Origin: Flavisolibacter sp.
GTDB lineage: Bacteria > Bacteroidota > Bacteroidia > Chitinophagales > Chitinophagaceae
Direction: 5' to 3'
Assembly: GCA_013695175.1 (NCBI GenBank)
Contig: JACDAZ010000144.1
Location: 1 to 16,489 of the forward strand
Length of the DNA: 16,489 bases
A program made the translations under genes and the position numbers. The notes under the pieces were generated by a model. The model was not told the origin of the DNA. It worked only from the letters and a program-made list of their open reading frames with translations, and searched no databases. The first letter of the stretch is position 1. The number at the start of each line of letters is the position of its first letter. This document shows positions 1 to 6,233 of the stretch, in pieces.

Positions 1-362
1 TGAGAGGTCTGCCAGCGAATCTTCGCTATGGAGCAGAAGTCAGCAGAAGTCATAGTAAGCCGGATACGAGCTGCAACCTGATGCAAAGGCAATGCAGAAG
101 GCTCACAAAAGGACGAAGGACTGAATGAATGAAATGGCAGAACGGATGAAAGCTCGATTGTTGATGTTGAAAGCCGAAACACGTTAGAGAACTACTTGCT
201 TGATGATAGGTCGGAAACCAAAAGTAAAAAGTAAGAGGTGCTTAATCAACAAGAGCATATAACCAATTAAATCATTTTATTCAAACCGCCGTGATACGAG
301 ACCCGTACGTCCGGTGGTGTGAGAGGACAGGTAGCCAGCTAATGGCTACCTTCCTACTCGAT
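1..362 (+). mobile_element. Group II intron, 3' part, no reverse-transcriptase ORF visible
   Basis: The segment runs from the window edge to the predicted 3' splice site. The stretch around 31-57 (a tandem GCAGAAGTCA at 33-42 and 43-52, then TAGTA) and the GGACGAAGGACTGAA stretch at 112-126 resemble the part of Bacteroidota group II introns that lies before the intron-encoded reverse transcriptase; this is from memory of the family. A short hairpin lies at 14-27. From about 127 to 284 there is no long open frame, only stops in every frame, where an RT/maturase of some 400-600 residues would normally sit in domain IV. Domains V and VI follow at 285-359. The visible part therefore looks like an ORF-less or RT-deleted derivative that may still fold. 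The 5' end, domain I and exon-binding sites lie outside the window. The segment is richer in G+C than its surroundings, which fits a mobile origin. Confidence 0.8.
285..362 (+). ncRNA. Group II intron domains V and VI with 3' splice site
   Basis: Domain V: ACCGCCG (285-291) pairs with CGGTGGT (312-318), and TACG (295-298) pairs with CGTA (304-307) around a short loop; a two-base CG bulge at 308-309 is possible. The triad appears to be the CGC form. By hand folding there may be one extra unpaired base at 292. Domain VI: GAGAGG (321-326) pairs with CCT (353-355) plus CTC (357-359), leaving A356 bulged as the branch-point adenosine. The distal helix is GGTAGCC (330-336) with GGCTACC (344-350). 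The intron probably ends at the AT of 361-362, six bases after A356, a normal distance. All catalytic elements visible here look intact. Confidence 0.8.
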
Positions 363-374
363 TCATACCATTTA

Positions 375-1166
375 TCATGTACCAATTTTTATATAACTGG
401 CTACTATGCCTTTAATCAGGGAAGAGCTAAAACCCTGGTGTTCCATTTCATTTAAACCGGCTATAGTACATCCTTTTGGCGTAGTTACTTTATCAATTTC
501 TTTTTCTGGATGGCTATCTGTTTCCAATAATAATTGTGAAGCACCCTTTACAGTTTGTGCAGCAATTAAACTTGCAGTTTCTACATCAAACCCAATTTCA
601 ATACCTCCCTGTATATTGGCTCTTATATATCGCATCGCATATGCAGTGCCACATGCTCCTAAAACTGTTGCTGCATCCATTAAATTTTCGTCTATTGTTA
701 CCGTTCTACCTACTTGATTAAATATTTTTTGGACCGTGTCTATTTGCTGAAGAGAAGCATTTTTATAACAAAGGCAGGTCATGCTTTGTTGAATAGCAAT
801 TGCAGTATTAGGCATAGCTCTGAACAGAGCTGTATTTTTTTTAATAATATTCTCTAAGTCATTTAACCAAACACCGGTAACAACAGAAATTAATATCTGT
901 TTTGTATGAACAACTGTTTTTATTTCTTCTAATACATCCTGGTAATTATAGGGCTTTACAGCAAGTATTATGATGTCAGAGGCTTCTGCTGCTTCTGTGT
1001 TATTACTTGTAACTTTTACACCTAAATCAGCAAGCTGAGATAGTAAAAATGTATTTCTTCTTGTTATAACTAATTGATCAGGCTTAATAAAACCATTAAT
1101 TAATAATCCTTTTGCAATAGCAGATCCTAAATTTCCAGCACCTATAATTGTTATTTTTTGATCCAT
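375..1166 (-). CDS. proC: Pyrroline-5-carboxylate reductase
   Basis: This cytosolic enzyme reduces 1-pyrroline-5-carboxylate to proline with NAD(P)H, the last step of proline synthesis. The 263 residues match the usual family length. The N-terminal Rossmann fold carries GAGNLG at residues 9-14, followed by AVKP at 69-72 and RAMPNT at 116-121. The C-terminal dimerisation domain carries the ProC signature at about 227-246 (VTTPKGCTIAGLNEMEHQGF). The usual SGSGPAY segment reads GACGTAYAM at 170-178, a variation that is probably lineage-specific. The start is an ATG at 1166. The gene runs convergently into the 3' end of the group II intron and no terminator hairpin is visible in the 12 bases between them, so readthrough transcripts would be antisense to the intron. 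Confidence 0.95.
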   Translation of the reverse strand: MDQKITIIGAGNLGSAIAKGLLINGFIKPDQLVITRRNTFLLSQLADLGVKVTSNNTEAAEASDIIILAVKPYNYQDVLEEIKTVVHTKQILISVVTGVWLNDLENIIKKNTALFRAMPNTAIAIQQSMTCLCYKNASLQQIDTVQKIFNQVGRTVTIDENLMDAATVLGACGTAYAMRYIRANIQGGIEIGFDVETASLIAAQTVKGASQLLLETDSHPEKEIDKVTTPKGCTIAGLNEMEHQGFSSSLIKGIVASYIKIGT

Positions 1167-1245
1167 ATGTATAAATTAAAGCAATTCATGCAATTTGGAA
1201 AAGCTTAATAAGAATGGATCAATTGAGTAGTAAAAAGAAATAACA

Positions 1246-1398
1246 TCAACTTCCTCTATTAGCTCCTGTAGATCTTATTTTCTTTGCTGCACCCGCAGGT
1301 TTAGAACCACTTTTAATAAACTTAGAACCCTTTCCCTGGTTCTTTTGATTTTTATTGGTAAGGTTATCAGCTTTTTTATTATTTGTAGGTAAGGCCAT
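1246..1398 (-). CDS. Small basic protein, 50 residues, unknown function
   Basis: A complete ATG-to-TGA frame encodes 50 residues beginning MALPTNNKKADN and ending STGANRGS. About a quarter of the residues are Lys or Arg, with many Asn, Gly and Ser and no hydrophobic segment, so it is predicted to be a disordered cytosolic polycation that might bind nucleic acid or ribosomes. Similar Lys/Asn/Gly-rich mini-proteins are common in Chitinophagaceae as far as I recall, but I know of no function. Support for a real gene is a compositional break from the very AT-rich flanks and an exact TAnnTTTG box (TAAATTTG on the minus strand, 1424-1417) that would give a leader of about 12 bases. No matching -33 TTG is visible at 17-23 bases. 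It lies between proC and a divergent secreted-protein gene. Confidence 0.6.
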   Translation of the reverse strand: MALPTNNKKADNLTNKNQKNQGKGSKFIKSGSKPAGAAKKIRSTGANRGS

Positions 1399-1416
1399 AA
1401 AATATTTTTTGTTTTA

Positions 1417-1424
1417 CAAATTTA
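1417..1424 (-). promoter_or_regulatory. Candidate -7 box for the small basic protein
   Basis: TAAATTTG on the minus strand matches the Bacteroidota TAnnTTTG -7 consensus exactly and sits 19 bases before the ATG at 1398. No TTG occurs at the expected -33 distance, and the region is AT-rich enough for chance matches, so support is moderate. Confidence 0.35.
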
Positions 1425-1545
1425 ATAAAATGAAATTTAAAGATTTTAATATAAATATCTCGCCATTTTGTATAAAATTCATTCAATAATTTTAAATAAA
1501 AACTGAACATTTTTAATTGATAATTGTTTAACTCAAAATTGGGTT

Positions 1546-1573
1546 TTGAAATAAAAACATTTTTATTATTTTG
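1546..1573 (+). promoter_or_regulatory. Candidate promoter for the secreted-protein/SulP/carbonic anhydrase unit
   Basis: TTG at 1546-1548 is separated by 17 bases from TTATTTTG at 1566-1573, which differs from TAnnTTTG at one position. Transcription would begin near 1580, about 24 bases before the ATG at 1604. The flanking 1399-1603 region is otherwise AT-rich and shows no other structure. Confidence 0.35.
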
Positions 1574-1603
1574 TCGCGGAAAGCAGATCAAGAATTGTTT
1601 TAG

Positions 1604-1891
1604 ATGACCAAAATTTTACTCGCTATATCTATTTTGTTTATGAGTTGCACTTTAATGGTGCATTCTATATTTGTTTATCAATGTAATGCAATACAGACTT
1701 TGGTTGCTGAAGAAGAACCACATGAAGATAAACCAAATAAAAAAGTTCTTGACAATAAGGACAAGTCACTCTTATCATTACAACTTTCACTAATTTCTTC
1801 CTTTTACGCCTCTTTGTTATCTTGTAATGAAAGCCTTAAATTACCTAAGGGTTTCGCTGAAAAACCTTACCTCCCTCCTGAAGTGATATAG
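1604..1891 (+). CDS. Small secreted or membrane-anchored protein, unknown function
   Basis: I do not recognise a named family. The 95-residue product begins with a hydrophobic segment (about residues 4-28, LLAISILFMSCTLMVHSIFV) that looks like a signal peptide or anchor. An acidic then lysine-rich linker (EEEPHEDKPNKK) follows, then a second moderately hydrophobic stretch (LSLQLSLISSFYASLLSC) and the end KPYLPPEVI. The end resembles other short Bacteroidota periplasmic proteins, from memory only. The gene sits 69 bases upstream of the SulP transporter in the same direction, so co-transcription is plausible and a role tied to the anion transporter is possible but unproven. The frame is complete, with an ATG start and TAG stop, and there is no overlapping candidate on the other strand. 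Confidence 0.6.
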   Translation: MTKILLAISILFMSCTLMVHSIFVYQCNAIQTLVAEEEPHEDKPNKKVLDNKDKSLLSLQLSLISSFYASLLSCNESLKLPKGFAEKPYLPPEVI

Positions 1892-1960
1892 TATCTTATC
1901 TATCATTTTATTCCTCCGTTGAGGAAAGAACAGTTATATCACTAAAAACCAAAACCATTT

Positions 1961-3589
1961 ATGAAAAAATCATACGTGGCAAATCTTAGGTATGATTTGC
2001 CTTCAAGTATTGTTGTATTCTTAGTAGCTGTACCACTTTGTTTAGGTATAGCTTTGGCATCAGGAGCTCCATTTTTTTCCGGTTTAATTGCCGGAATAGT
2101 GGGAGGTATTGTTATAGGTTGTTTCAGTAATTCTCAATTAAGTGTTAGTGGGCCTGCTGCAGGTTTAACAGCTATCGTTTTGGCTTCTATTTTACAGCTT
2201 GGCGCTTTTGAAGTTTTTCTTGTAGCGGTTGTGCTGGCGGGAGCACTTCAGCTGGTATTAGGTTTTTTAAAAGCAGGTAGTATAGCAAATTATTTCCCCG
2301 GCAGTGTTATTAAAGGCATGCTTACAGCAATTGGTATTATAATTATTTTAAAGCAAATACCACATGCTTTTGGTTATGATAAAAATTCTGAAGGTGATTT
2401 ATCATTTTTTCAAATAGATGGTAATAACACTTTTACAACTTTATTGGAACCCTTATCACAAATTCATCTTGGGGTTACTGTTATTACAGCTATTGCACTT
2501 TTTATATTGATATTATGGGAGAAGCCTTTCATGAAAAAATTTAAATTAGTGCCTGGTGCCTTAGTAGCTGTTATTGCCGCTGTATTATTAAATGAAATAT
2601 TTAAGGCTGCTATTCCGGCTATGGCTGTAGCTGCTGATCACCTGGTGCAGGTGCCGGTTGCTGATAGCTTTAGCGATTTCTTAAGTTTTTTTATTTTACC
2701 TGACTTCAGTAAAATATTGAGAGCTGATGTAATTATGGTAGCCATAACATTAGCAGCTGTAGCATCTATAGAAACTTTACTTTGTATTGAAGCAGTGGAC
2801 AAAATGGATCCACAACGCAGACGTACATCTCAGAACCTGGAACTGAAGGCGCAGGGAATTGGAAATATTGTTTCCGGTTTGCTGGGTGGTTTACCATTAA
2901 CCAGCGTAATAGTTAGAAGTACTGCAAACGTAAATGCAGGTGCTAAAACAAAAACATCTACTATAGCACATGGCTTTCTAATTTTAATTTGTGCTGCTCT
3001 TATTCCTGTATTATTAAATAAAATTCCACTGGGAGCCCTGGCTGCAATTTTGCTTGTTACCGGGTATAAACTTGCTAAAGTGGCCATATTCAAACAAATG
3101 TTTCAGAATGGTAAATATCAATGGGCGCCTTTTATGGTAACTGTAATTGCCATTGTATTTACTGACCTGTTAACAGGAGTAGGACTTGGGTTGGTGGCTG
3201 CAGTAATAGCATTGTTATATGGCAATCTTAAAAATTCATACTTCTTTCATAAAGAAAATCACCACCAGGGTGAGGTTATTAAAATTCACTTATCAGAAGA
3301 AGTATCTTTTTTAAACAAGGCAAGTATCAAATTAACATTAGATCATTTGCCTGAAAATTCAACAGTTATTATTGATGCATCAAAATCACAGTATATTGAT
3401 TTTGATGTATTGGAACTGATAAAAGAATTTAAAGAAATCAAAGTAAATCAAAAGAACATTACATGTTATTTAATAGGGTTTAAAGAAGTGTATGGTATCG
3501 ATAATACACATAATGTACTTTCTGAAGCACAAACTTCTTATCCTAATCAAATACTTGTTTCACCAAAGCCTGCAATGGTTACATCTTAA
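1961..3589 (+). CDS. SulP-family inorganic anion transporter with STAS domain
   Basis: An inner-membrane transporter of the SulP/SLC26 family. The N-terminal membrane domain starts with the family pattern RYDLPSSIVVFLVAVPLCLG (residues 10-29) and has the conserved SVSGPAAGLTAIV segment at 61-73, followed by successive hydrophobic helices to about residue 420. A C-terminal cytosolic STAS domain covers about 430-535, with the IDASKSQYIDFDVLELI core near 471-487. The 542-residue length is normal. A beta-carbonic anhydrase gene starts only 26 bases downstream. SulP and carbonic anhydrase pairs are widely seen and suggest bicarbonate rather than sulfate as substrate, as in cyanobacterial BicA; this is inference from context. 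A small TTCCTC/GAGGAA hairpin lies in the leader at 1911-1926. Confidence 0.92.
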   Translation: MKKSYVANLRYDLPSSIVVFLVAVPLCLGIALASGAPFFSGLIAGIVGGIVIGCFSNSQLSVSGPAAGLTAIVLASILQLGAFEVFLVAVVLAGALQLVLGFLKAGSIANYFPGSVIKGMLTAIGIIIILKQIPHAFGYDKNSEGDLSFFQIDGNNTFTTLLEPLSQIHLGVTVITAIALFILILWEKPFMKKFKLVPGALVAVIAAVLLNEIFKAAIPAMAVAADHLVQVPVADSFSDFLSFFILPDFSKILRADVIMVAITLAAVASIETLLCIEAVDKMDPQRRRTSQNLELKAQGIGNIVSGLLGGLPLTSVIVRSTANVNAGAKTKTSTIAHGFLILICAALIPVLLNKIPLGALAAILLVTGYKLAKVAIFKQMFQNGKYQWAPFMVTVIAIVFTDLLTGVGLGLVAAVIALLYGNLKNSYFFHKENHHQGEVIKIHLSEEVSFLNKASIKLTLDHLPENSTVIIDASKSQYIDFDVLELIKEFKEIKVNQKNITCYLIGFKEVYGIDNTHNVLSEAQTSYPNQILVSPKPAMVTS

Positions 3590-3615
3590 TTATATAAAAT
3601 TTAAAAAATTAAACA

Positions 3616-4287
3616 ATGAGAACATTAAATAAGGAAATACAGCAAAAGATATCCCCCTCAGAGGCATTAACTATTTTAAAAGAAGGAAACAGGCGTTTTG
3701 TTCAAAATTTAAAGTTGAACAGAAATCTACTTGAGCAAGTAAATAATACCAGTGATGGTCAGTGGCCTTTTGCAGTTATATTAAGTTGTATTGACAGCAG
3801 AACTTCAGCAGAATTAATTTTTGACCAGGGTCTTGGTGATATTTTTAGTGTACGCATAGCAGGTAATGTTGTTAATGAAGACATTTTGGGTAGCATGGAG
3901 TTTGCCTGCAAAGTAGCAGGTTCAAAATTTATTGTAGTATTAGGCCATAATAAATGTGGTGCAGTAAAAGGGGCATGCGACCATGTAAAAATGGGTAATT
4001 TAACTGCATTATTATCTAAGATAGAACCTGCTATAAATGAAGAAACTACTACTAAAGAAAACCGTTCATCTTCTAATTCAGAGTTTGTTGAAAATGTAGC
4101 TCATATAAATGTTACCCGTAATGTACATGATATTATGGACCGAAGTGAAATTTTACGAGAGATGATTGAAAGCGGGCAAATAGGTGTAATAGGTGCAATG
4201 TATGATGTTACTTCAGGTGAAGTTGAATTTTATGAAGATACTCTTATCTCAGGCAAAGTCAAAGAAAGGCAAATGCAAACAGCATAA
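3616..4287 (+). CDS. Beta-class carbonic anhydrase
   Basis: This zinc enzyme interconverts CO2 and bicarbonate. All expected active-site residues are visible: zinc ligands Cys58, His111 and Cys114 (SCIDSR and GHNKCG) and the Asp60-Arg62 catalytic dyad. The segment DQGLGDIFSVRIAGN (70-84) is also typical. The product has 223 residues, a usual length, and no signal peptide, so it is predicted to be cytosolic. It follows the SulP gene by 26 bases and is closed by a strong terminator 9 bases after its stop. Together the pair would import bicarbonate and equilibrate it with CO2 for carboxylases or pH control. The family is certain; the physiological coupling is inferred. Confidence 0.95.
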   Translation: MRTLNKEIQQKISPSEALTILKEGNRRFVQNLKLNRNLLEQVNNTSDGQWPFAVILSCIDSRTSAELIFDQGLGDIFSVRIAGNVVNEDILGSMEFACKVAGSKFIVVLGHNKCGAVKGACDHVKMGNLTALLSKIEPAINEETTTKENRSSSNSEFVENVAHINVTRNVHDIMDRSEILREMIESGQIGVIGAMYDVTSGEVEFYEDTLISGKVKERQMQTA

Positions 4288-4296
4288 ATTAATAAA

Positions 4297-4326
4297 GAAC
4301 CCCTCAATTTCGAGGGGTTCGTTTTT
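4297..4326 (+). terminator. Bidirectional rho-independent terminator
   Basis: GAACCCCTC (4297-4305) pairs perfectly with GAGGGGTTC (4312-4320) around a six-base loop, followed by G and TTTTT at 4322-4326. On the minus strand the hairpin is followed by TTTATTAATTT, so it can also end the convergent small membrane protein gene, whose stop is at 4327-4325. It separates the carbonic anhydrase unit from the symporter unit. Confidence 0.92.
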
Positions 4327-4561
4327 ACAAATCACTTTCCGGCAGTTTATTGTATTCTCCCTTCCATGCATAATATCCAAATATTACAAAGCCTATTGCT
4401 ATTGGTATAAATACAAAAACAAAAACACTCCATTGAATAATTGTGTCTGCAACAGGGTTCTTTACAATTTCATTCATTGCTGTTTTAATCAGATAAAATA
4501 TAGCGAGAGGTGCTAAAACTATCCAAACAAGCCCTAAGAATTTTTTTATTGCATTTTCCAT
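4325..4561 (-). CDS. Small two-helix membrane protein coupled to MFS symporter (DUF6814-like)
   Basis: The product has 78 residues beginning MENAIKKFLGL. Two hydrophobic helices are visible (about residues 6-25 and 44-66), and the end reads FGYYAWKGEYNKLPESDL. I tentatively recall this pattern (KxLGxVW, IIQW, FIPIAIGxVIFGYYAxKGEY) as the DUF6814 family of small proteins beside MFS transporters in Bacteroidota. The in-frame extension 22 codons upstream was rejected because it would lie inside the symporter gene. The chosen ATG at 4561 lies one base after the symporter TGA (TGAGATG), which implies translational coupling and joint production. A role as accessory subunit or stabiliser of the symporter is inference. 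Confidence 0.8.
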   Translation of the reverse strand: MENAIKKFLGLVWIVLAPLAIFYLIKTAMNEIVKNPVADTIIQWSVFVFVFIPIAIGFVIFGYYAWKGEYNKLPESDL

Positions 4562-4562
4562 C

Positions 4563-6095
4563 TCAATACATTTTTTGAGTTTTGTTTTGAATATAAACAG
4601 CTCCAATAATAAAACAAACCATTGCAATTATGATTGGATAATAAAGGCCTACTAAAATATCTGCTGTATAAATAGTTGTAAGTAGTGTTGCAATAAAAGG
4701 AGTTAATCCACCAAATACGCCATTACCAATATGGTAAGGCAGTGACATAGATGTATAACGGATGCGTGTGGGAAAAAGCTCCACCAGGAAAGCAGCTATT
4801 GGCCCATAAACCATGGTTACATAAAATATCATCAAAAACACGATTGCTACCATGCTCCAATAGTTTTTTTGAGGAAGAATTTTGGATTGCTTTACCAGAG
4901 GTTGTGCAATCATGTGCATAGAATTAGAGTAAACAGTATCTGTTGCTATTTCTGAAACAGATATCCCGTTATTATAGAACCTTTTAGTTTCAATAGTTCT
5001 TAAAAAATTACCGGTTTCACCAATGGAGATAGATTTTCGGTTAATTTGCTTTTTAAATACCAATTCAGTTTCGTTTTCTACACTTGATAAAGAATATAAT
5101 TGTGCAAACAAAGGACGGTATGTTAATATAGCAAGCAACATTCCGGTTAACATGATCCATTTTCTGCCAACCTTGTCACTCCATCCACCAAATACAATAA
5201 AAAACGGTGTTGCAAAAAGTATGGCCCATATTAATATGGTTCGTGATTGTTCAAAATCTATTTTACAAACATTTTCAATAAATGACTGCGCATAAAATTG
5301 TCCGGTATACCAAACTACGCCTTGTCCCATAGTGGCACCAAACAAGGCAAGCAATACCATTTTTAGATTGTTCTTGTGCCTGAAGCTTTCCCTCAAAGGA
5401 TTTACAGATGTTGTTCCCTCTGCTTTTAATTGTGCAAACAAGGGAGACTCCTTCATTTTTAATCTTATGTAAATTGATACCCCTACCAATACTATAGAAA
5501 GCAAAAATGGAATTCTCCATCCCCAGTCATTAAACTTTGCAATGGAAGCTGCTTCATTTGAATCAAGGGCTTGTCGTGTTATAAGTATTACACCAAGTGA
5601 AACAAATAATCCTAAAGTAGCCGTTGTTTGAATCCATGACGTATAAAAACCTCTCTTATTGTCAGGAGCATGTTCCGCAACATATGTGGCTGCACCACCA
5701 TATTCACCGCCTAACGCAAGTCCTTGTAGCAATCGAAGTACTAAAACTATAATTGGTGCTGCAAAACCTATTGTATCATAACCGGGAACCAAACCAATGG
5801 CAAAAGTGGATCCCCCCATTATGATCAGGGTTAGCAGAAATGTATATTTCCTTCCTACAATATCACCCAGTCTTCCAAAAAATAAAGCCCCAAAAGGGCG
5901 TACAATAAAACCTGCAGCAAAGGTTGCTAATGTAGCAAGCAAGGCTGCTGTGGGATTTGTTTTTGGAAAAAACTGGCTTGCAATAACTGTGGCAAGGCTT
6001 CCGAAAATATAAAAGTCGTACCACTCAATTAATGTTCCAACCGATGAAGCCCATATTACCGACCATATTTTATTTTTCTCTTTTTTTGGTTGCAC
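4563..6095 (-). CDS. MFS transporter, metabolite:H+ symporter (MHS) type
   Basis: This is an inner-membrane proton-coupled symporter of the MHS branch (ProP/ShiA-like). Visible signatures are the N-terminal SSVGTLIEWYDFYIFG (residues 17-32), the loop motif GRLGDIVGRK (74-83), RLLQGLALGGEYGGAATYVA (121-140) and the second-half repeat GGWSDKVGRKW (303-313). The 510 residues exceed the usual 430-460 because about 75 polar residues (roughly 336-410) are inserted between predicted helices 9 and 10, on the outer face. The start is GTG at 6095; no in-frame ATG occurs before the upstream stop at 6149-6147. The divergent neighbour is acetyl-CoA synthetase, so an organic acid such as acetate is a reasonable but unproven substrate. 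A 78-residue membrane protein is coupled downstream. Confidence 0.88.
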   Translation of the reverse strand: MQPKKEKNKIWSVIWASSVGTLIEWYDFYIFGSLATVIASQFFPKTNPTAALLATLATFAAGFIVRPFGALFFGRLGDIVGRKYTFLLTLIIMGGSTFAIGLVPGYDTIGFAAPIIVLVLRLLQGLALGGEYGGAATYVAEHAPDNKRGFYTSWIQTTATLGLFVSLGVILITRQALDSNEAASIAKFNDWGWRIPFLLSIVLVGVSIYIRLKMKESPLFAQLKAEGTTSVNPLRESFRHKNNLKMVLLALFGATMGQGVVWYTGQFYAQSFIENVCKIDFEQSRTILIWAILFATPFFIVFGGWSDKVGRKWIMLTGMLLAILTYRPLFAQLYSLSSVENETELVFKKQINRKSISIGETGNFLRTIETKRFYNNGISVSEIATDTVYSNSMHMIAQPLVKQSKILPQKNYWSMVAIVFLMIFYVTMVYGPIAAFLVELFPTRIRYTSMSLPYHIGNGVFGGLTPFIATLLTTIYTADILVGLYYPIIIAMVCFIIGAVYIQNKTQKMY

Positions 6096-6180
6096 AAGCT
6101 GCTTTTGAACCTTAAATCTAAGAAGAGGATTTGAATGAGGGCGACACTATTTTTAAAGATGCAGATTCTTTTTATTAAAA

Positions 6181-6200
6181 TATGCATACGATAATGCATA
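6181..6200. promoter_or_regulatory. Palindromic operator candidate between MFS and acs
   Basis: TATGCAT (6181-6187) and ATGCATA (6194-6200) form a perfect inverted repeat with a six-base spacer, a 7-6-7 dyad of the type bound by dimeric helix-turn-helix regulators. It lies 33 bases before the acs ATG and about 85 bases before the MFS GTG, so it could control either or both. No regulator gene is adjacent, and I cannot name the protein. Confidence 0.45.
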
Positions 6201-6233
6201 GTTGTATTTTTAAAAACCAAAGTTGAATTAATC

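Noticed and set aside
33..52. Tandem GCAGAAGTCA repeat as a possible CRISPR or satellite repeat
   Set aside because: Only two copies with no spacers, inside group II intron sequence of a type I remember as normal for this intron family.
1379..1591. Minus-strand open frame of 70 codons rich in Phe, Lys, Tyr and Ile
   Set aside because: Composition is what random AT-rich DNA gives, it overlaps the start of the better-supported small basic protein, and no signal or motif is visible.
1911..1926. TTCCTC/GAGGAA hairpin before the SulP gene as a terminator
   Set aside because: Only six pairs, and followed by AGAACAG rather than a U-tract on either strand; it may still be a minor leader structure.
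4562..4627. Extended start for the small membrane protein
   Set aside because: The extra 22 residues would be encoded inside the symporter C-terminus; the ATG one base after the symporter stop gives the typical N-terminus.
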